Assembly: GCA_031763025.1 (NCBI GenBank)
Contig: JASSKH010000023.1
Coordinates: 2,631,501 to 2,695,500, forward strand
Length of the DNA stretch: 64,000 nt
Origin: Macrocystis pyrifera
Taxonomy: Eukaryota > Sar > Phaeophyceae > Laminariales > Laminariaceae
Reading direction: 5' to 3'
Position 1 is the stretch's first letter. Each line of letters opens with the position of its first letter. The position numbers and the translations under genes were made by a program. The notes below the pieces were generated by a model. That model searched no databases and was not told the DNA's origin. It was given only the letters and a program-made list of their open reading frames with translations. Below, piece after piece: positions 46,501 to 55,512 of this stretch.

Positions 46501-49500
46501 AGCATGAGCGTGAGCATGAGCAGGGCAGCTACCTTTCCGAGGCAGTTCAGCCCCTGGTAGACCTTCGTCAAGTCGGCCCTCCTTAGCGCTTGCTTCTGCA
46601 CCGCCTCGCCCCTCGTGCGCATGATCTGCGTGTGCAGCTTCAAGAAGCCTCCCCGGTCCGGCTGCGTCCAGTCGCGGGGCTGCACCAGCATCGGCACGTA
46701 CCGAGGCGCGGCCAGCCTGCTGATGTCCTCGTCAACCATCTGTTCGAAAGCATAGCATGGCGTGGCGTTGAATTCATTGCATCGCATCGGTACATGAAAA
46801 AGGTCAAGGCAACGGTAAAACCAACGGAAAAATACAAAGGTGTACGGTAATGGTAAATATAACGATGAAGCGCAGGGTAAAATCAATGGAAAATACAACG
46901 GTGTCGGTAACGGTTAAGATAACGGCAAAAGGTTACGGGAAAATCAACGGAAAAAACGAGGTGTTGGAAACGGTCAAGAAAACGGTAAAGGGAACGGTAA
47001 AATCAACGGTAAACACAACGGTATTGACAGCGGTAAAAATCAACGGAACATACAACGGTGTTCGCAGCGGAAAAAGTCAACACGATATTGGTAACGGTAA
47101 ACGCCCCCATAAACCCGACTGAAATCCATTGCACTGGCAACGGTCATCAAGGGCGACCGCATTGGTACCGTTAAAAAGGCGACGATATTGGTATGGCCAC
47201 TGCAGCGGAAAAATCAAAGGTCTTGGTAACGGTGAAGGTAGCGACATCGGTATTGGGTGTGACCGCAAAAACAACGCAAAAAAGGCAGCGGTGGACGCAA
47301 CGGCAACGGAAATTTGGTCGCGAAAACCGCATCGTACGCCGCCCAATCAACGCAGAGCGGTGTCTTAGGGGAGAGGCGCATACACCTTGATACAACGAGA
47401 AAAATCCGACCCACGCGGCCAATCAACTATTGGAGCCACTGAGATACCGCGGTGCTTACGGCCGACGTTGCGCTTTGCACAAGCACAAGGCGCAAGCAAA
47501 AAAACGCAGACACAGGAAACTACACAAACGAAAATATTTACCACGAGGCGCCATGGATCCATCCACCCTGTGGCATCAGATTGCCGTAAAAAAGACCCAT
47601 TCTTGATTTTTTTTCTCGGCGAAAAAACAAGACACGCACCATTGCATTAATTACACCTTGCACGTGCTATCTCACAAGCCACCATCGCCCCCATCCCCCC
47701 CCTCCCCTCCACGCCGAGCCCTCCCCCTCCCCCCCTTCGTCTCGAAAGGGATGCGTGGTCAAAGGTCAAATGACTTAAGGCATGCAACAAATGGGTTCCC
47801 CCCGCCTCTCCACTGACCTTAGCGTATACCTCGGGGGCCAGCGAAAGGGACCCCTGCTGCTGCTTGTGCTTGCACATGACAACTTGGTGGATAAACGCTG
47901 CTTGCGGCACGCTCGCAGAACCCCTTCTCCCTCCCCCTTCCCCTGTCCCCTGTGCGGAGACGCCTCCTTGGCTATCGTCGTGCGCCCAGGTCGTCGTCTC
48001 TATGAGCAATTTTATCAACGCCGCTCCGAGCTTAACTTGGGCCCCGATCGGCCATGAGGTGTGATCGAGCATGTCGAGGGCCTCCTGCGCTCTTTTGTTC
48101 ACCTGGCGAGGGTAAAGACAACAAATCGAACGAGAAAGGAAAATGGTATTAAACAGGAGCGAAAGTTACACGGAAAGGATTGAAGCAAATAGGATACGAA
48201 CGCGTGGGTGGACATACGCTACCCGTACAGCAGTAGTAGTAGTAGCAGCAGTATCAATAGTGCCTGGTAGTATTGGTCTAGTACGGTAGCAGCTATAGTA
48301 CCAGCAGCGCAGCACTAGCAGCAGCAGCAGTAGTAGCATACCCGGCATACATATCTTCAACATAACCTGATAAATACTAAAGCAGCAGCAGAAACAGTGG
48401 TAGTAGTAGTAGTAGGCAGTAGCAGAAACAGTAGGGGTAGCAGCAGTAGCAGCAGCAATAGAAGTAGCAGTAGCAGTAGCAGTAGCAGTAGCAGTAGCAG
48501 TAGCAGCAGTAGCACGATGGAGGATGCGGGATATCGAACAGGGGAGGGAGCGATCGTTGTTCACCGCTCGGTTTTGTGGCCAATATAGGGTAATAAGAGC
48601 GCTAAAGTCGAACATTATATTTTCCGGATGGTTCCCGACCAGATATTTTTCATATTTTCCGAAAACCCCTTGTTCGGTGTTGGCGACCTTCCCGGTCTCG
48701 AAAAAACGAGCGCACACACACACCCTGTTCGATAACCCGCAACCTCACCACAGTATAAACAGTAGCAATAGCAGCAGTAGCAGTACCTATAAAAGAAAAC
48801 AAGCCGACCACTTAGCGCCGCCAGCAGCAAACAGCGCACGCAACACGCACGCACGCATGCACAGCCGAACCATACCTCTCGTACGTGTCTTCGACCGCTG
48901 ACAGGGGGCGGCGCTTTTGCCTTCTTTCCCTTCTTCTTCATGTTCATCAGATTCACCTTGGTCACCGACCGGGGCGACACAATTTCCAACACAATCACCA
49001 ACAAGGGAGCAACAGGAGCAAAAGGCATCAGGTATGTAACGCTACGCGCGGTGCATCCCCTGAGTATTTTTGCACATTATTTTTTTCATTTCGAAACATT
49101 CGAAAAAAAAAATTACCAGGTGCAGCAGTGGTGTGGTCCCTTAGCCTTTTTGGGAACAAACTACCGAGCAAAAACGGCACCAGGTCTACAGAGTATTAAT
49201 CACGTACGACGGTACACCAGTACCAATGAGGAAACACAACATGACCAGCTACACTATGTCTGTACAGCAATCCTGCTTTGAGCAGTTCCGAAAGGCGAAG
49301 AAATCGATCCTCACCTCCGCCTGTACCAGCTCAGCGACGCGTCTGCACGCCTTCACCGTGGAAACCCCCCTGTTTCCGTCCGCCAGGATAAGGTTCACCA
49401 CCTCGTGCATGACCTTCGAAATTCACCGCAGAGTCACGTGGTTGCCGGAACAAGCGGACGATAATGGGTTGACTGACTGATTGGTGGAATAGTCACTACC

Positions 49501-52500
49501 GTACAGTACAGTACATCTATCTTTGGGGAATCGAGGTGATTTGGTTGGTCAGCGCATAGAAATCGCGATGCAATGATTGGTCTACTACGCATGGGAATTG
49601 CGGGTACGTACCTGATCTGGGCATGGCAATCAGGATATACAATCGGTGTGCAGTGATTGACTTGCGCATTGGAATCGCGGTGACGTGCTTGGTCAGCGCA
49701 TGGGAATGGAGGTGAGGTTTTTGGTCTACACGTCAAAATCTCGGCGGAATGGTTGGTCCGGTCATCATAATTGTGGAGAAGTGATACAAGTAGGTCTCAC
49801 GCAAAAGTTTTCAAGCGAGCAAGCAAATCATGCAGAGCAAGCAAAGTAAGCCAAGCAAGCCAAGCAAGAAAAGCAAGAAAAGCAAGCAAAGCGGGCAAAG
49901 CAGGCATAGCAGGCAAAGCAGGCAAAGCAGGCAAATCAAGCAGACACGCAACGCACAAACCCAAGCGAAGCGTCCACAGACAATCCAAGGCACACCGAAC
50001 CCTAAAGCAATGCCCAGACAGAAGGCCCAGCCGACGCACCCCCCCCCCCCCCCCTTCCCTCCGTCTCCTGCCCCACCCGCGTCCCCAGGGGGCTTCTCTC
50101 ACACCAACGCCCGTCGTCGACACTCCTACGCCATCCTATTCACCGTATTGCGCCAACATTCGGCGCCAACTGCTCTCTTCAACAACGACGACCTACACGT
50201 TGATGCCTGGTACACGGCCAACACGAGCGGTACATAGCGTTACGACTGTTAATACATCAATACTACCTGACTGCCGGTATACTGCCGGCCATTAATTACG
50301 CTTTTGCCATGACGAGAAAAAAACTACCAATCATTCAAGTACCCCTGTGCTATTGGTTCCAGGTATATCATATACCACAAAACAAAACAATGAAACACTC
50401 ATGATTCCACCCCCCCCCCCCCCCGCCCCCCCCCTTCCCCGCCCGAAAATGACTCAACCATCTATCCTGACCTATCCCACCTGCCATAGCGAAAAAATTA
50501 TGGTCGCTAGTTACTCCTACGGTATACCTTGATACATTCTACCACAAAACAAATAAAATGGAACGTCTATGCCCCCCGCCACCCCCCCCATCTCGCCAAA
50601 GCAACCTATATCCAGTGCACTATCACAGGAAAAACGCCGGTCGTTAGTTGCCCCTGTGCTATATATATACATACATATATACATCACACCGCACCGCAAA
50701 AAAAAAAAAACGAAACGCATATGCCCCCCTCCAAACCCGCCACAACGTCCTATCTCATGTGCCATCACAGAAGAAAAAAAAAAGTCGTAAGGTACCCTCG
50801 CGTTATGTACATATCGCAAACCAAACAAGTGAAGCGCCTATATGTGATCCTCCCCCCCCCTCCAACCCGCGCAACAACCTATCCTGTGAGCCATCACAAA
50901 AAAATCGCAGGACAGCACGGAACAAAACAACTATAATACCCCCCCCCCCCCCCCCCCCTCCCTCCCCTTATATTATATATGGGTTGGGTTGGCGTCGGTT
51001 GGCAACGACACCGTAAAACATGCCGCTCACTACGTGAGCTAGACATCCGTTTTTTTTTTTTTTTTTTTTTTTTTTTGGCGGTCGCCCACAGCTGGTCGTC
51101 TAGTTAGATCATTTGCGCGAAGTAAAGAACCTTTACTCTGCACAAGGGAATTGATCGTATCACGTAGTGTTCAAGGTAAGGCACCCAAGAGGCAGTTACA
51201 TAGTACTCCCATTGCTGTCTCTGGAAGTGGCCACACCGGAAATTAAACCAACTCATTGAAGCTGTCATCCATATGCAAGTCCGCCTCACCAGCGGTTCTT
51301 AGTAGGATGCAGCTCACCCTTCATGCGACTCGCCGAACACCTCACGGCGCTTCGCGCTTGGTGCAAGCAAGCAATGTCTGCCTGGTCGGTGAAAACCCGA
51401 CATGCTCCGTCCCGGCATTGTAGGGATGCGAGGGTCTATGGTCATACGACTACGGCCATGCATAAGATCGAGTACATTTCTCCTATCGAGTACACCCCCC
51501 CCCCCGGGCCCCCGGGCCCCCGGTGGGATGTGCTAGAGGAGGAAATTAGGAAAATAGACTGAAGTGACACGGAGAAGTTTGGTACACTAAATAGTAGCGA
51601 GAAAACGATCGATATCCTAGGAGATAGATGGTGGCGACAGGCGGCGAAACAGGAAGGGGAGAAGACAAGCAAAGACGTTTCTACGTGATTACATGGGACA
51701 AAAACGTAACGAGCGCCCAATTGCTGGAGGTGTCTCTATTAGGAGTAGAAACCGTGCTCCGTCTCGAAAGGGACGCGTGGCCAATGGGTCACAAGACTAG
51801 AGGCAAGCAGCAGATAAGTACGTTCCCCCCTCCCTCGTCGCCATCCAGGCCAGGACTGTCTGTCGCCTCACCAAGACGGCCTGCTTCTCCGCCTTGAGCA
51901 TGACGAGCAGGGGGCCGTACGTGTTGCGCCCCCCGAAAGCGCCCTTAATATGTACGTTTTTTTTGTCTCCGTCCTCAAGGTGTGCCCACACCGCCGCTTG
52001 CTCCGCCTCGATGCTCGCTTTCAACGCGGGATACCTTTCAGAGTTATGGGGCCGGGAAGAGCACGTGGTGGAGGCGTGAGGGCACCGGGGGGGGGGGGGG
52101 GGGGCGTACTCACTTACTGCTTGCCTTAGCGATTTGACCATTGACCACGCATCCCTTTCGAGACGGAGCCAGTGGGGTGTACGCATGATGATGCATGGCC
52201 GTAGTCCTATGACCCTAAACAGGCTGGGGGGGGGGGGGGGGTAGGGGTGCTGATGGGGGGTGTACTCGTTACCAGGTATCATGCATGGCCGTGGTCGTAT
52301 GCCCCCTCGCATCTCTATAATGCCGGGACGGGCCACGTCGGGTTTTTGCCCCAGCCATTTGAATATTGACACGCATCCCTTTCGAGGCGGTGGGGGGGGG
52401 GGGGGGGGGGGGTAAGGGTGGGCGGGGTGAGAGCGGAGCTGGGGGGTGGGGGTGGCGGCGAGGTGAGGGGTGGGAGTGGGAGTGAGCTGGGGGGGGGGGG

Positions 52501-54201
52501 GGGTACAGACGGCGTGTGTTCGTTGTGGAGGGTCGAGCCATCAACACAACAAAGAGGCAGGCCATGTTTGCCGACTGCGAGAGAAGAGACACCGCCCTGG
52601 CTCATGAGGGGGAACGAGAGGAAACAAAGACACGTGGTAAGGAGGTGCTTCGATGAGCACTTCAGTCCCCTCGCCTCCATACTGAAATAAAAGCCGCCTG
52701 CGGTGCGTGTCCGTTTGCGCATTCTTCGAAAAACTCGGAAACAGCAGTAGCGGCAAGCGAGACCAACAAGCTGCTGAACAAATATTGCTGACATGACAGC
52801 GTTCGCATACCCACATTCTTACGTCCAGGGCTAGGCCAACTTGGGGTTTCACTATAGCAGTACGCACAACAACGCAAACTCTGGCGCATCACCGATTCCA
52901 CCCAACCGTTCCTCTTCAAGCGGCGGGACAGGCACGCACCAGCAGCAAGCAACGCCTGGCCGAGCAGCAGCATCGGATTGACTACACCACCACACACCGC
53001 GTCAAAGTTCACGTGCCTGACCCCCCCCCCCCCCAACCGACCTCACGGCGCTTCGCGCTTGTTGCAAGCAATGCCTGCCTGGTCCGTGCAAACCCGACGT
53101 GCTTCATCTCGGCATTGTAGGTATGCTAGGGTTTGTGGTCATACGACTACTACGGCCATTCATGACATGAGTACACTCCCCCCCTACAGGAAGTAATCCG
53201 CGCATGTATTCATGTAATCCGCTCGCGTATGATACGTAGGCCGTGGAAAAAGGAGGGGGGGGGGGGGAGGAACAATGGTGACACACGCACCACGAAGTGA
53301 GGAGCTTCTCGATCGGCTTCATCTGCGTGCCCTTCCCCATGGTCATCATGTCCTTCAGCATCTTGCGAGAGAGCAACAAAAAACAAGGGAGTTCGGAGGG
53401 TTTTTTTTTCGGAGGCGGCCGCGTGGGAAAGGGGGTGGGGGATAGGGGACATATGATAAAGGAGGTTAGCTACGCTCGGGACCGTTAGCGAAGGTCGTGG
53501 GTGCGCCGGTGCCCCGGGACAAGTCTTCGAAGCGTAGTCGTTGTTTAATACCTGGTAAAGCCTTAAGGACTGCACTCCCGTTGTGAGGACGAAACCGGTG
53601 GGAATATACTCAGATGGAGGTTTCAGCACAGTGCAGTGGCAAGAGGGGTAACAGGTACATCACAATCTGGCATACAGGTGTATAGGTATAGAGGTATAGA
53701 GCTTCTGACACAACTCGTAGCGAGTCGAAAAGAGAACAAAGTTATCAACCATTCTCGCGACAAGAAATGCAGAGCGCGTACCGCTGTGGGGGGGGGTGGG
53801 AGCTTGGTATGGGACTCCGGGTCTGACTCAAGACCCTTAATAGGGATGGAACAGGAGAAATAAGGCCGAAGAAAATAGAAGGGATGGAAAACAAATAACT
53901 AAAACAAAAAAATGAGAGTGGCCCTCCTACTGCTGCAGGATGGCTTAGCTCGAAATTAGAGAATTGGAGCAGACGATAATGTGTTCGTGCCCTTTCATGT
54001 TTTAATGTTTAGTACCTTGGAATACTTGTCGCACGCTTCTTGGTGACTCTGCTCTTCCCGTTCCAGCTGCATCTCCCACAGAGTGCTGTAAGTCAACGGC
54101 TCTTTCTCCGTCCCCTGGTCCCCCTCTCCCTCCGCCTCCTGGTCCAGTATCAACGCCTCCCAGTCATCCTCTTCCGCCACATCCGCGGCAGAAGAAAAGG
54201 C
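28810..54201 (-). CDS. POLRMT: Phage-type mitochondrial/organellar RNA polymerase
   Basis: This is a single-subunit RNA polymerase that transcribes organellar DNA. Nineteen exons join in phase on the minus strand: 54201-54016, 53361-53291, 52034-51872, 49413-49315, 48956-48876, 48102-47818, 46739-46533, 43971-43717, 41038-40985, 40296-40117, 38927-38847, 38207-38051, 35011-34881, 34184-34083, 32978-32874, 31798-31701, 31163-31040, 30697-30464 and 28959-28810, encoding 920 residues. Landmarks are [34 protein letters not shown], motif A Asp in [11 protein letters not shown] (38054-38052), motif [13 protein letters not shown] with Lys and Tyr, motif [10 protein letters not shown] (Asp 30520-30518) and C-terminal SEYFFN. 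These match T7 Asp537, Lys631, Tyr639 and Asp812. All catalytic residues are present. The N-terminus and targeting peptide lie upstream and are unresolved. The acceptor of exon 48956 is weak. Confidence 0.95.
29020..29260. repeat. G-rich purine tract in last POLRMT intron
   Basis: An imperfect GGGGA/GGAGG tract with a run of about 16 G near 29137. It stays open in several frames on both strands without coding meaning. Confidence 0.8.
29621..29756 (+). mobile_element. LINE 3' tail in POLRMT intron
   Basis: A short copy of the LINE end: CCAATGTTGGAGATGTCTC, AGGAGTAGGAACAGTGC, CGAAAGGGATGCGTGG, AAATGAGAATATACG, then C-rich sequence. It lies antisense in the last intron of the polymerase gene. 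Confidence 0.75.
30180..30300. repeat. Short tandem repeat of about 20 bp
   Basis: About five units of CGGTTACGCTTTGAACTCAA with small changes, in the intron between the last two polymerase exons. AACCC/CCTAACCC-like sequence follows at 30340-30420. Confidence 0.8.
32018..32580 (-). mobile_element. Short poly(C)-linked element, near full length
   Basis: About 530 bp bounded on both sides by plus-strand G runs (about 32020-32031 and 32560-32577). In minus-strand sense it reads GGGTTGGGTTGG, TGTTTTACAGTG reversed, an internal T homopolymer of about 19, GCCCACAGCTGGTCG, GAACCTTTACTCTGCAC, GGCCACACCGGAAATT, the 3' half shared with other copies, and finally TCGAGTACACC. It is non-coding and lies in a POLRMT intron. 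Other long copies are at 42687 and 50941. Confidence 0.8.
33470..34070. repeat. CAAC/CCAA microsatellite and a threefold local duplication
   Basis: AACCAACC-type microsatellites alternate with three related segments (AATGAA-GCGGTT..TTGGAGCT.. near 33560, 33705 and 33930). This is a small segmental duplication in a POLRMT intron. Confidence 0.65.
35041..35499 (-). mobile_element. Short poly(C)-linked element, diverged copy
   Basis: It is bounded by about 17 G at the left and about 16 G at 35484-35499. It has the same order of blocks as the 32-kb copy but is more diverged, with a shorter internal A/T homopolymer and no GGTTGGGTTGG head. The right-hand G run is shared with the LINE that begins at 35501. 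Confidence 0.75.
35501..36691 (-). mobile_element. Non-LTR retrotransposon (LINE), 3' coding part
   Basis: A long minus-strand frame (about 395 codons) encodes the part of a LINE ORF2 downstream of the reverse transcriptase palm. It reads [44 protein letters not shown] and then a C-terminal zinc knuckle, [17 protein letters not shown]. The YADD catalytic region and endonuclease are absent, so this copy cannot move by itself. The frame is intact, which suggests recent insertion. It starts inside 13 G (36692-36704) and its 3' end (CAAATGAGTACG) abuts 16 G. It lies in a POLRMT intron in the same orientation. Confidence 0.9.
37290..37555. mobile_element. GATCTG-rich MITE-like repeat, copy 2
   Basis: It shares AGCTAGATCATC-, GGGATCTGTAGGATCTGTG, ACTGATCTATCTGTAGATGA-type and GTCCGATGTGTG blocks with the copies at 27590 and 45020. 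It is followed directly by about 36 C at 37561-37597. Confidence 0.5.
37743..37848. mobile_element. TA-flanked MITE, GGGGGACCATAG family, copy 2
   Basis: 106 bp with perfect-looking ends TTACGGGGGACCGTAGTAAA and TTTACTATGGACCCCCGTAA. TA lies on both sides (37741-37742 and 37849-37850). The interior holds AATATATAGGTTTTCGTGTG in reverse orientation to other copies. Confidence 0.85.
39285..39355. repeat. Interstitial telomere-like (GGGTTA/GGGCTA) patch
   Basis: A run of TAGGGCTAGGG and TTAGGGTTAGGG units. Weaker relatives occur near 30350, 38270, 40840 and 42370-42500. Such patches may derive from telomere repair or chance microsatellites. The native telomere repeat of this genome is not known from the window. 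Confidence 0.7.
39969..40058. mobile_element. TA-flanked MITE, CCGGAAATATA family, copy 1
   Basis: The left end is CCATCCTAGCCGGAAATATA and the right end, read inward, is CCAACCACTCTGGACGGAAA. Both are flanked by TA. It is about 90 bp, and two more copies lie side by side at 57998-58175. Confidence 0.7.
41427..42281. mobile_element. PIF/Harbinger-like element, second family
   Basis: The ends begin GGCTGTGTCCTATGCGG (left) and GGCTGCTTGTTTCCTATGCGG (right, inward; the string is split by a small insertion). Both share GAGCTTCAGATTT farther in. TAA flanks both sides (41424-41426 and 42282-42284). At 855 bp it has no intact transposase frame. A TA-flanked MITE is nested at 41914-41998. It lies in a POLRMT intron. 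Confidence 0.7.
41914..41998. mobile_element. TA-flanked MITE, GGGGGACCATAG family, copy 3
   Basis: 85 bp with ends TTACGGGGGACCATAG and CTATGGTCCCCCGTAA, flanked by TA at 41912-41913 and 41999-42000. It is shorter than its relatives because the middle is deleted. Nested in a Harbinger-like element, so it is the younger insertion. Confidence 0.85.
42687..43250 (+). mobile_element. Short poly(C)-linked element, near full length
   Basis: It runs from C-rich DNA through GGGTTGGGTTGGCGTCGG, ATGCCGCTCACTACGTGAGC, an internal T-rich block, CCCACAGCTGGTCG, GAACCTTTACTCTGCAC and CATCCATATGCAAGTC to CGAGTACACCCCCC. It is oriented against the polymerase gene. Its tail merges into the 43.26-43.67 kb mosaic. 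Confidence 0.8.
43262..43670 (+). mobile_element. Mosaic of retroelement tails separated by C runs
   Basis: Two scraps of the short element (about 43262-43327 and 43488-43550, each ending GAGTAC plus C) and one LINE tail (43594-43655, CTAGAAAGGGATGCGTGG to GGGAATACC). They are separated by C homopolymers, one of them about 30 C at 43551-43580. Confidence 0.7.
43990..44345 (-). mobile_element. Two short-element copies in tandem
   Basis: A scrap at about 44030-44085 and a longer copy at 44108-44345 both start after plus-strand G-rich DNA with GTACTCGAT. The longer one extends to CATGGATGACAGCGTCAATG. Both lie between two POLRMT exons. Confidence 0.7.
44851..44989. mobile_element. GGGTC-repeat foldback element, copy 1
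   Basis: The left arm is built of GGGTCGGGTCGGGTC and the right arm of its complement CCCAACCCGACCC. The outer ends are ACGGGT and ACCCGT, with a short spacer containing GAGAGTT. A second copy lies at 57615-57751. It has strong hairpin and G-quadruplex potential and no coding capacity. Confidence 0.75.
45020..45300. mobile_element. GATCTG-rich MITE, copy 3
   Basis: The left arm CAGATCATCTACAGATCATG is matched in reverse by GATCTATCTGTAGATGATCT at the right. The element is about 240-280 bp. Related blocks occur at 27590 and 37290. The outermost ends are diverged. Confidence 0.6.
45760..46445. repeat. Tandem repeat of about 70 bp
   Basis: About eight to nine units each carry CGAGCGGAGGCGGGCGAATC, GTTGCCGTATCAAAGTCGCG and TGGGGTAGACCGTTACACCG. 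They start near 45766, 45857, 45925, 45997, 46068, 46222, 46290 and 46356. A GAGCAT hexamer repeat (46483-46525) runs into a polymerase exon end at 46533. Confidence 0.85.
46800..47300. repeat. Degenerate AACGGTAAA-type satellite
   Basis: The words AACGGTAAAATC, CAACGGAAAA and ACAACGGTGT recur irregularly for about 500 bp in a POLRMT intron. They make open frames rich in Lys, Thr, Val and Asn that are not genes. Confidence 0.7.
48220..48525. repeat. AGC/AGT trinucleotide repeat
   Basis: GTAGCAGTAGCAGTAGCAGT and relatives in the intron between exons 48876 and 48102. Open frames of poly-Ser or Tyr/Cys arise from the repeat. Confidence 0.85.
50941..51500 (+). mobile_element. Short poly(C)-linked element, most complete copy
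   Basis: It starts directly after 18 C, then TATATTATATATGGGTTGGG, an internal run of about 27 T at 51050-51076, and all family blocks through to ATCGAGTACACC and a further C run. Both ends in C homopolymer and conserved internal order define the family at about 550 bp. It is non-coding. Confidence 0.85.
51524..51837 (+). mobile_element. LINE 3' tail directly behind the short element
   Basis: From GGGATGTGCTAGAGGAGG to AGATAAGTACG, then C-rich DNA. It corresponds to the last approximately 100 codons of the LINE. The coding frame is broken by stops. It follows the 50.9-kb short element with only a C/G-rich link, so two insertions share one homopolymer region. Confidence 0.8.
52087..52510 (-). 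mobile_element. Cluster of LINE and short-element scraps in G tracts
   Basis: In order: 18 G, a LINE tail (52105-52169), a short-element scrap (52178-52215), about 17 G, a short-element scrap (52256-52340), a LINE scrap (52345-52392), then G runs at 52390-52412 and 52488-52502. Every scrap starts next to a G run on its 3' side. Confidence 0.7.
53040..53190 (+). mobile_element. Short poly(C)-linked element, truncated copy
   Basis: It starts right after 15 C (53020-53034) with CTCACGGCGCTTCGCGCTT and ends ATGAGTACACTCCCCCC. Again both edges are C-rich although the 5' part is missing. Confidence 0.75.
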
Positions 54202-54644
54202 CTGACGTGGTCTTCGTTGAGATGCTTGGTCGGTAAAGTGATCGTTAGTGTGGCCATTGCTGCGGCCGTCTCTATAGCCGTTGACATGCCCGTTGAGATG
54301 GTCGTCTACGTGTTGCCGCTGTTGGGTTACAATGCCGCGCGGGGTCAGATTCAGACAACAAGATTCGCGGGGGGATCGACTACTTGTGCAGGAGAAGGGG
54401 GGCGGAGAGGATTGAGGCGATGCGAAACAAACAAAAAGGCTACAACCGCGGCTAGGCTAGGCTACGGCAGTACCGATCGAAGCAACGACAACGAGAGAAG
54501 ACGATGCCACAATAAAAACATGCCTGTTCGCGGCTACGTATAGTACGTACGTATACGACGTATGTATAGCAGCAGCAACATTCATCCAGGCGGCTATATG
54601 CTATATGCACTCCCGCTGAATATGATTTCGGCGGTTCTACTAGT

Positions 54645-54745
54645 ATGGCAGACGGGAAGGAACCTCCCCAAAAAAAAAAAATCGGAGCCGCTCCCACTAG
54701 AGGGAGCGGGGTGACGAGGAAGGGCCGAAGGTTTCCCGTTAATCT
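54645..54745. repeat. Compact foldback with perfect inner hairpin
   Basis: The inner stem CCGCTCCC / GGGAGCGG has loop ACTAGA (about 54687-54710). Outer blocks GACGGGAAGGAACCT and the complement of AGGTTTCCCGTT extend the fold. A short ATG frame over it (from 54645, MADGKEPPQ...) is not convincing as a gene. It lies upstream of exon 54201 of POLRMT. Confidence 0.5.
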
Positions 54746-55018
54746 TTGCGATAGTAAAAGTGCACTACGAGTACTGCCACTACTAAACTGTACAGCACAC
54801 GTAGTGCAGCAGGATATCGGCACCAGCCTGGCGCAACATCTAGCGCTTGGTCCAGAGGAAAGCCTGGAAGGATCGTTGCATTCTAGCCAGCACCTCTGAC
54901 GATGCAGGGCCATGCTCCTCACCAATCCACAATCCATCTAACACTGTTTTTCGTATTCTAACCAAAATATCATCTTATTAGCAGTAATAACCCCTGTAGG
55001 ACCCCTTGTAAGAGATAT

Positions 55019-55102
55019 ATAGCCTTGTGAGGGATAGCCCTGTGGGGGATAGCCTTGTGAGGGATAGCCTTGTGAGGGATAGCCTTGTAAGGGATAGCAA
55101 CC
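55019..55102. repeat. 15-bp tandem repeat x 5
   Basis: AGCCTTGTGAGGGAT repeats five times with single-base changes (CCCTGTGGGGGAT, CTTGTAAGGGAT). Confidence 0.85.
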
Positions 55103-55512
55103 GAAACAATGGTTGGGTAAATTTGGTGTTATCAGCTGTCTGCGCGCAGTGTGAGCCTAGTGAGCGCCCAGCATTGCGGGTAGTATCATGCTGCGCCCGT
55201 GTCGTACGACTCCTTGTCTTCAACCATTGTAACTCGCACACCATGTTGTAGAACATCAGTCCCCAATCATGCATTGGTCGTTGCTGAAATAGCCACCTCT
55301 TCCCGTCGTTTTTTCCCCTTTGAAGTCCCGAGAGAGTTAGTAGTTAAATAGTCGAACGGAAGCTGCGTGTTGTTCCACAGTGCGCCGCTCATCTCTTTTT
55401 AAAGGGGTGGTACCCGTGATTTCCCATGCTTTCAGCAACAGTACAATACTGTGTGTCCCGAGAGAGACGAAGGCACTAAAATACGATCTCTAAATAATAT
55501 ACCAGGCAATCG

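Noticed and set aside
46800..47130. Lys/Thr/Val/Asn-rich frame of about 90 codons
   Set aside because: It is a direct product of the AACGGTAAA-type degenerate satellite inside a POLRMT intron.
48900..49028. ATG-initiated extension ([20 protein letters not shown]) of the polymerase exon at 48956
   Set aside because: No AG acceptor joins it in phase with exon 49413-49315, whereas the AG at 48957-48958 joins exactly in phase 0 and gives normal family spacing.
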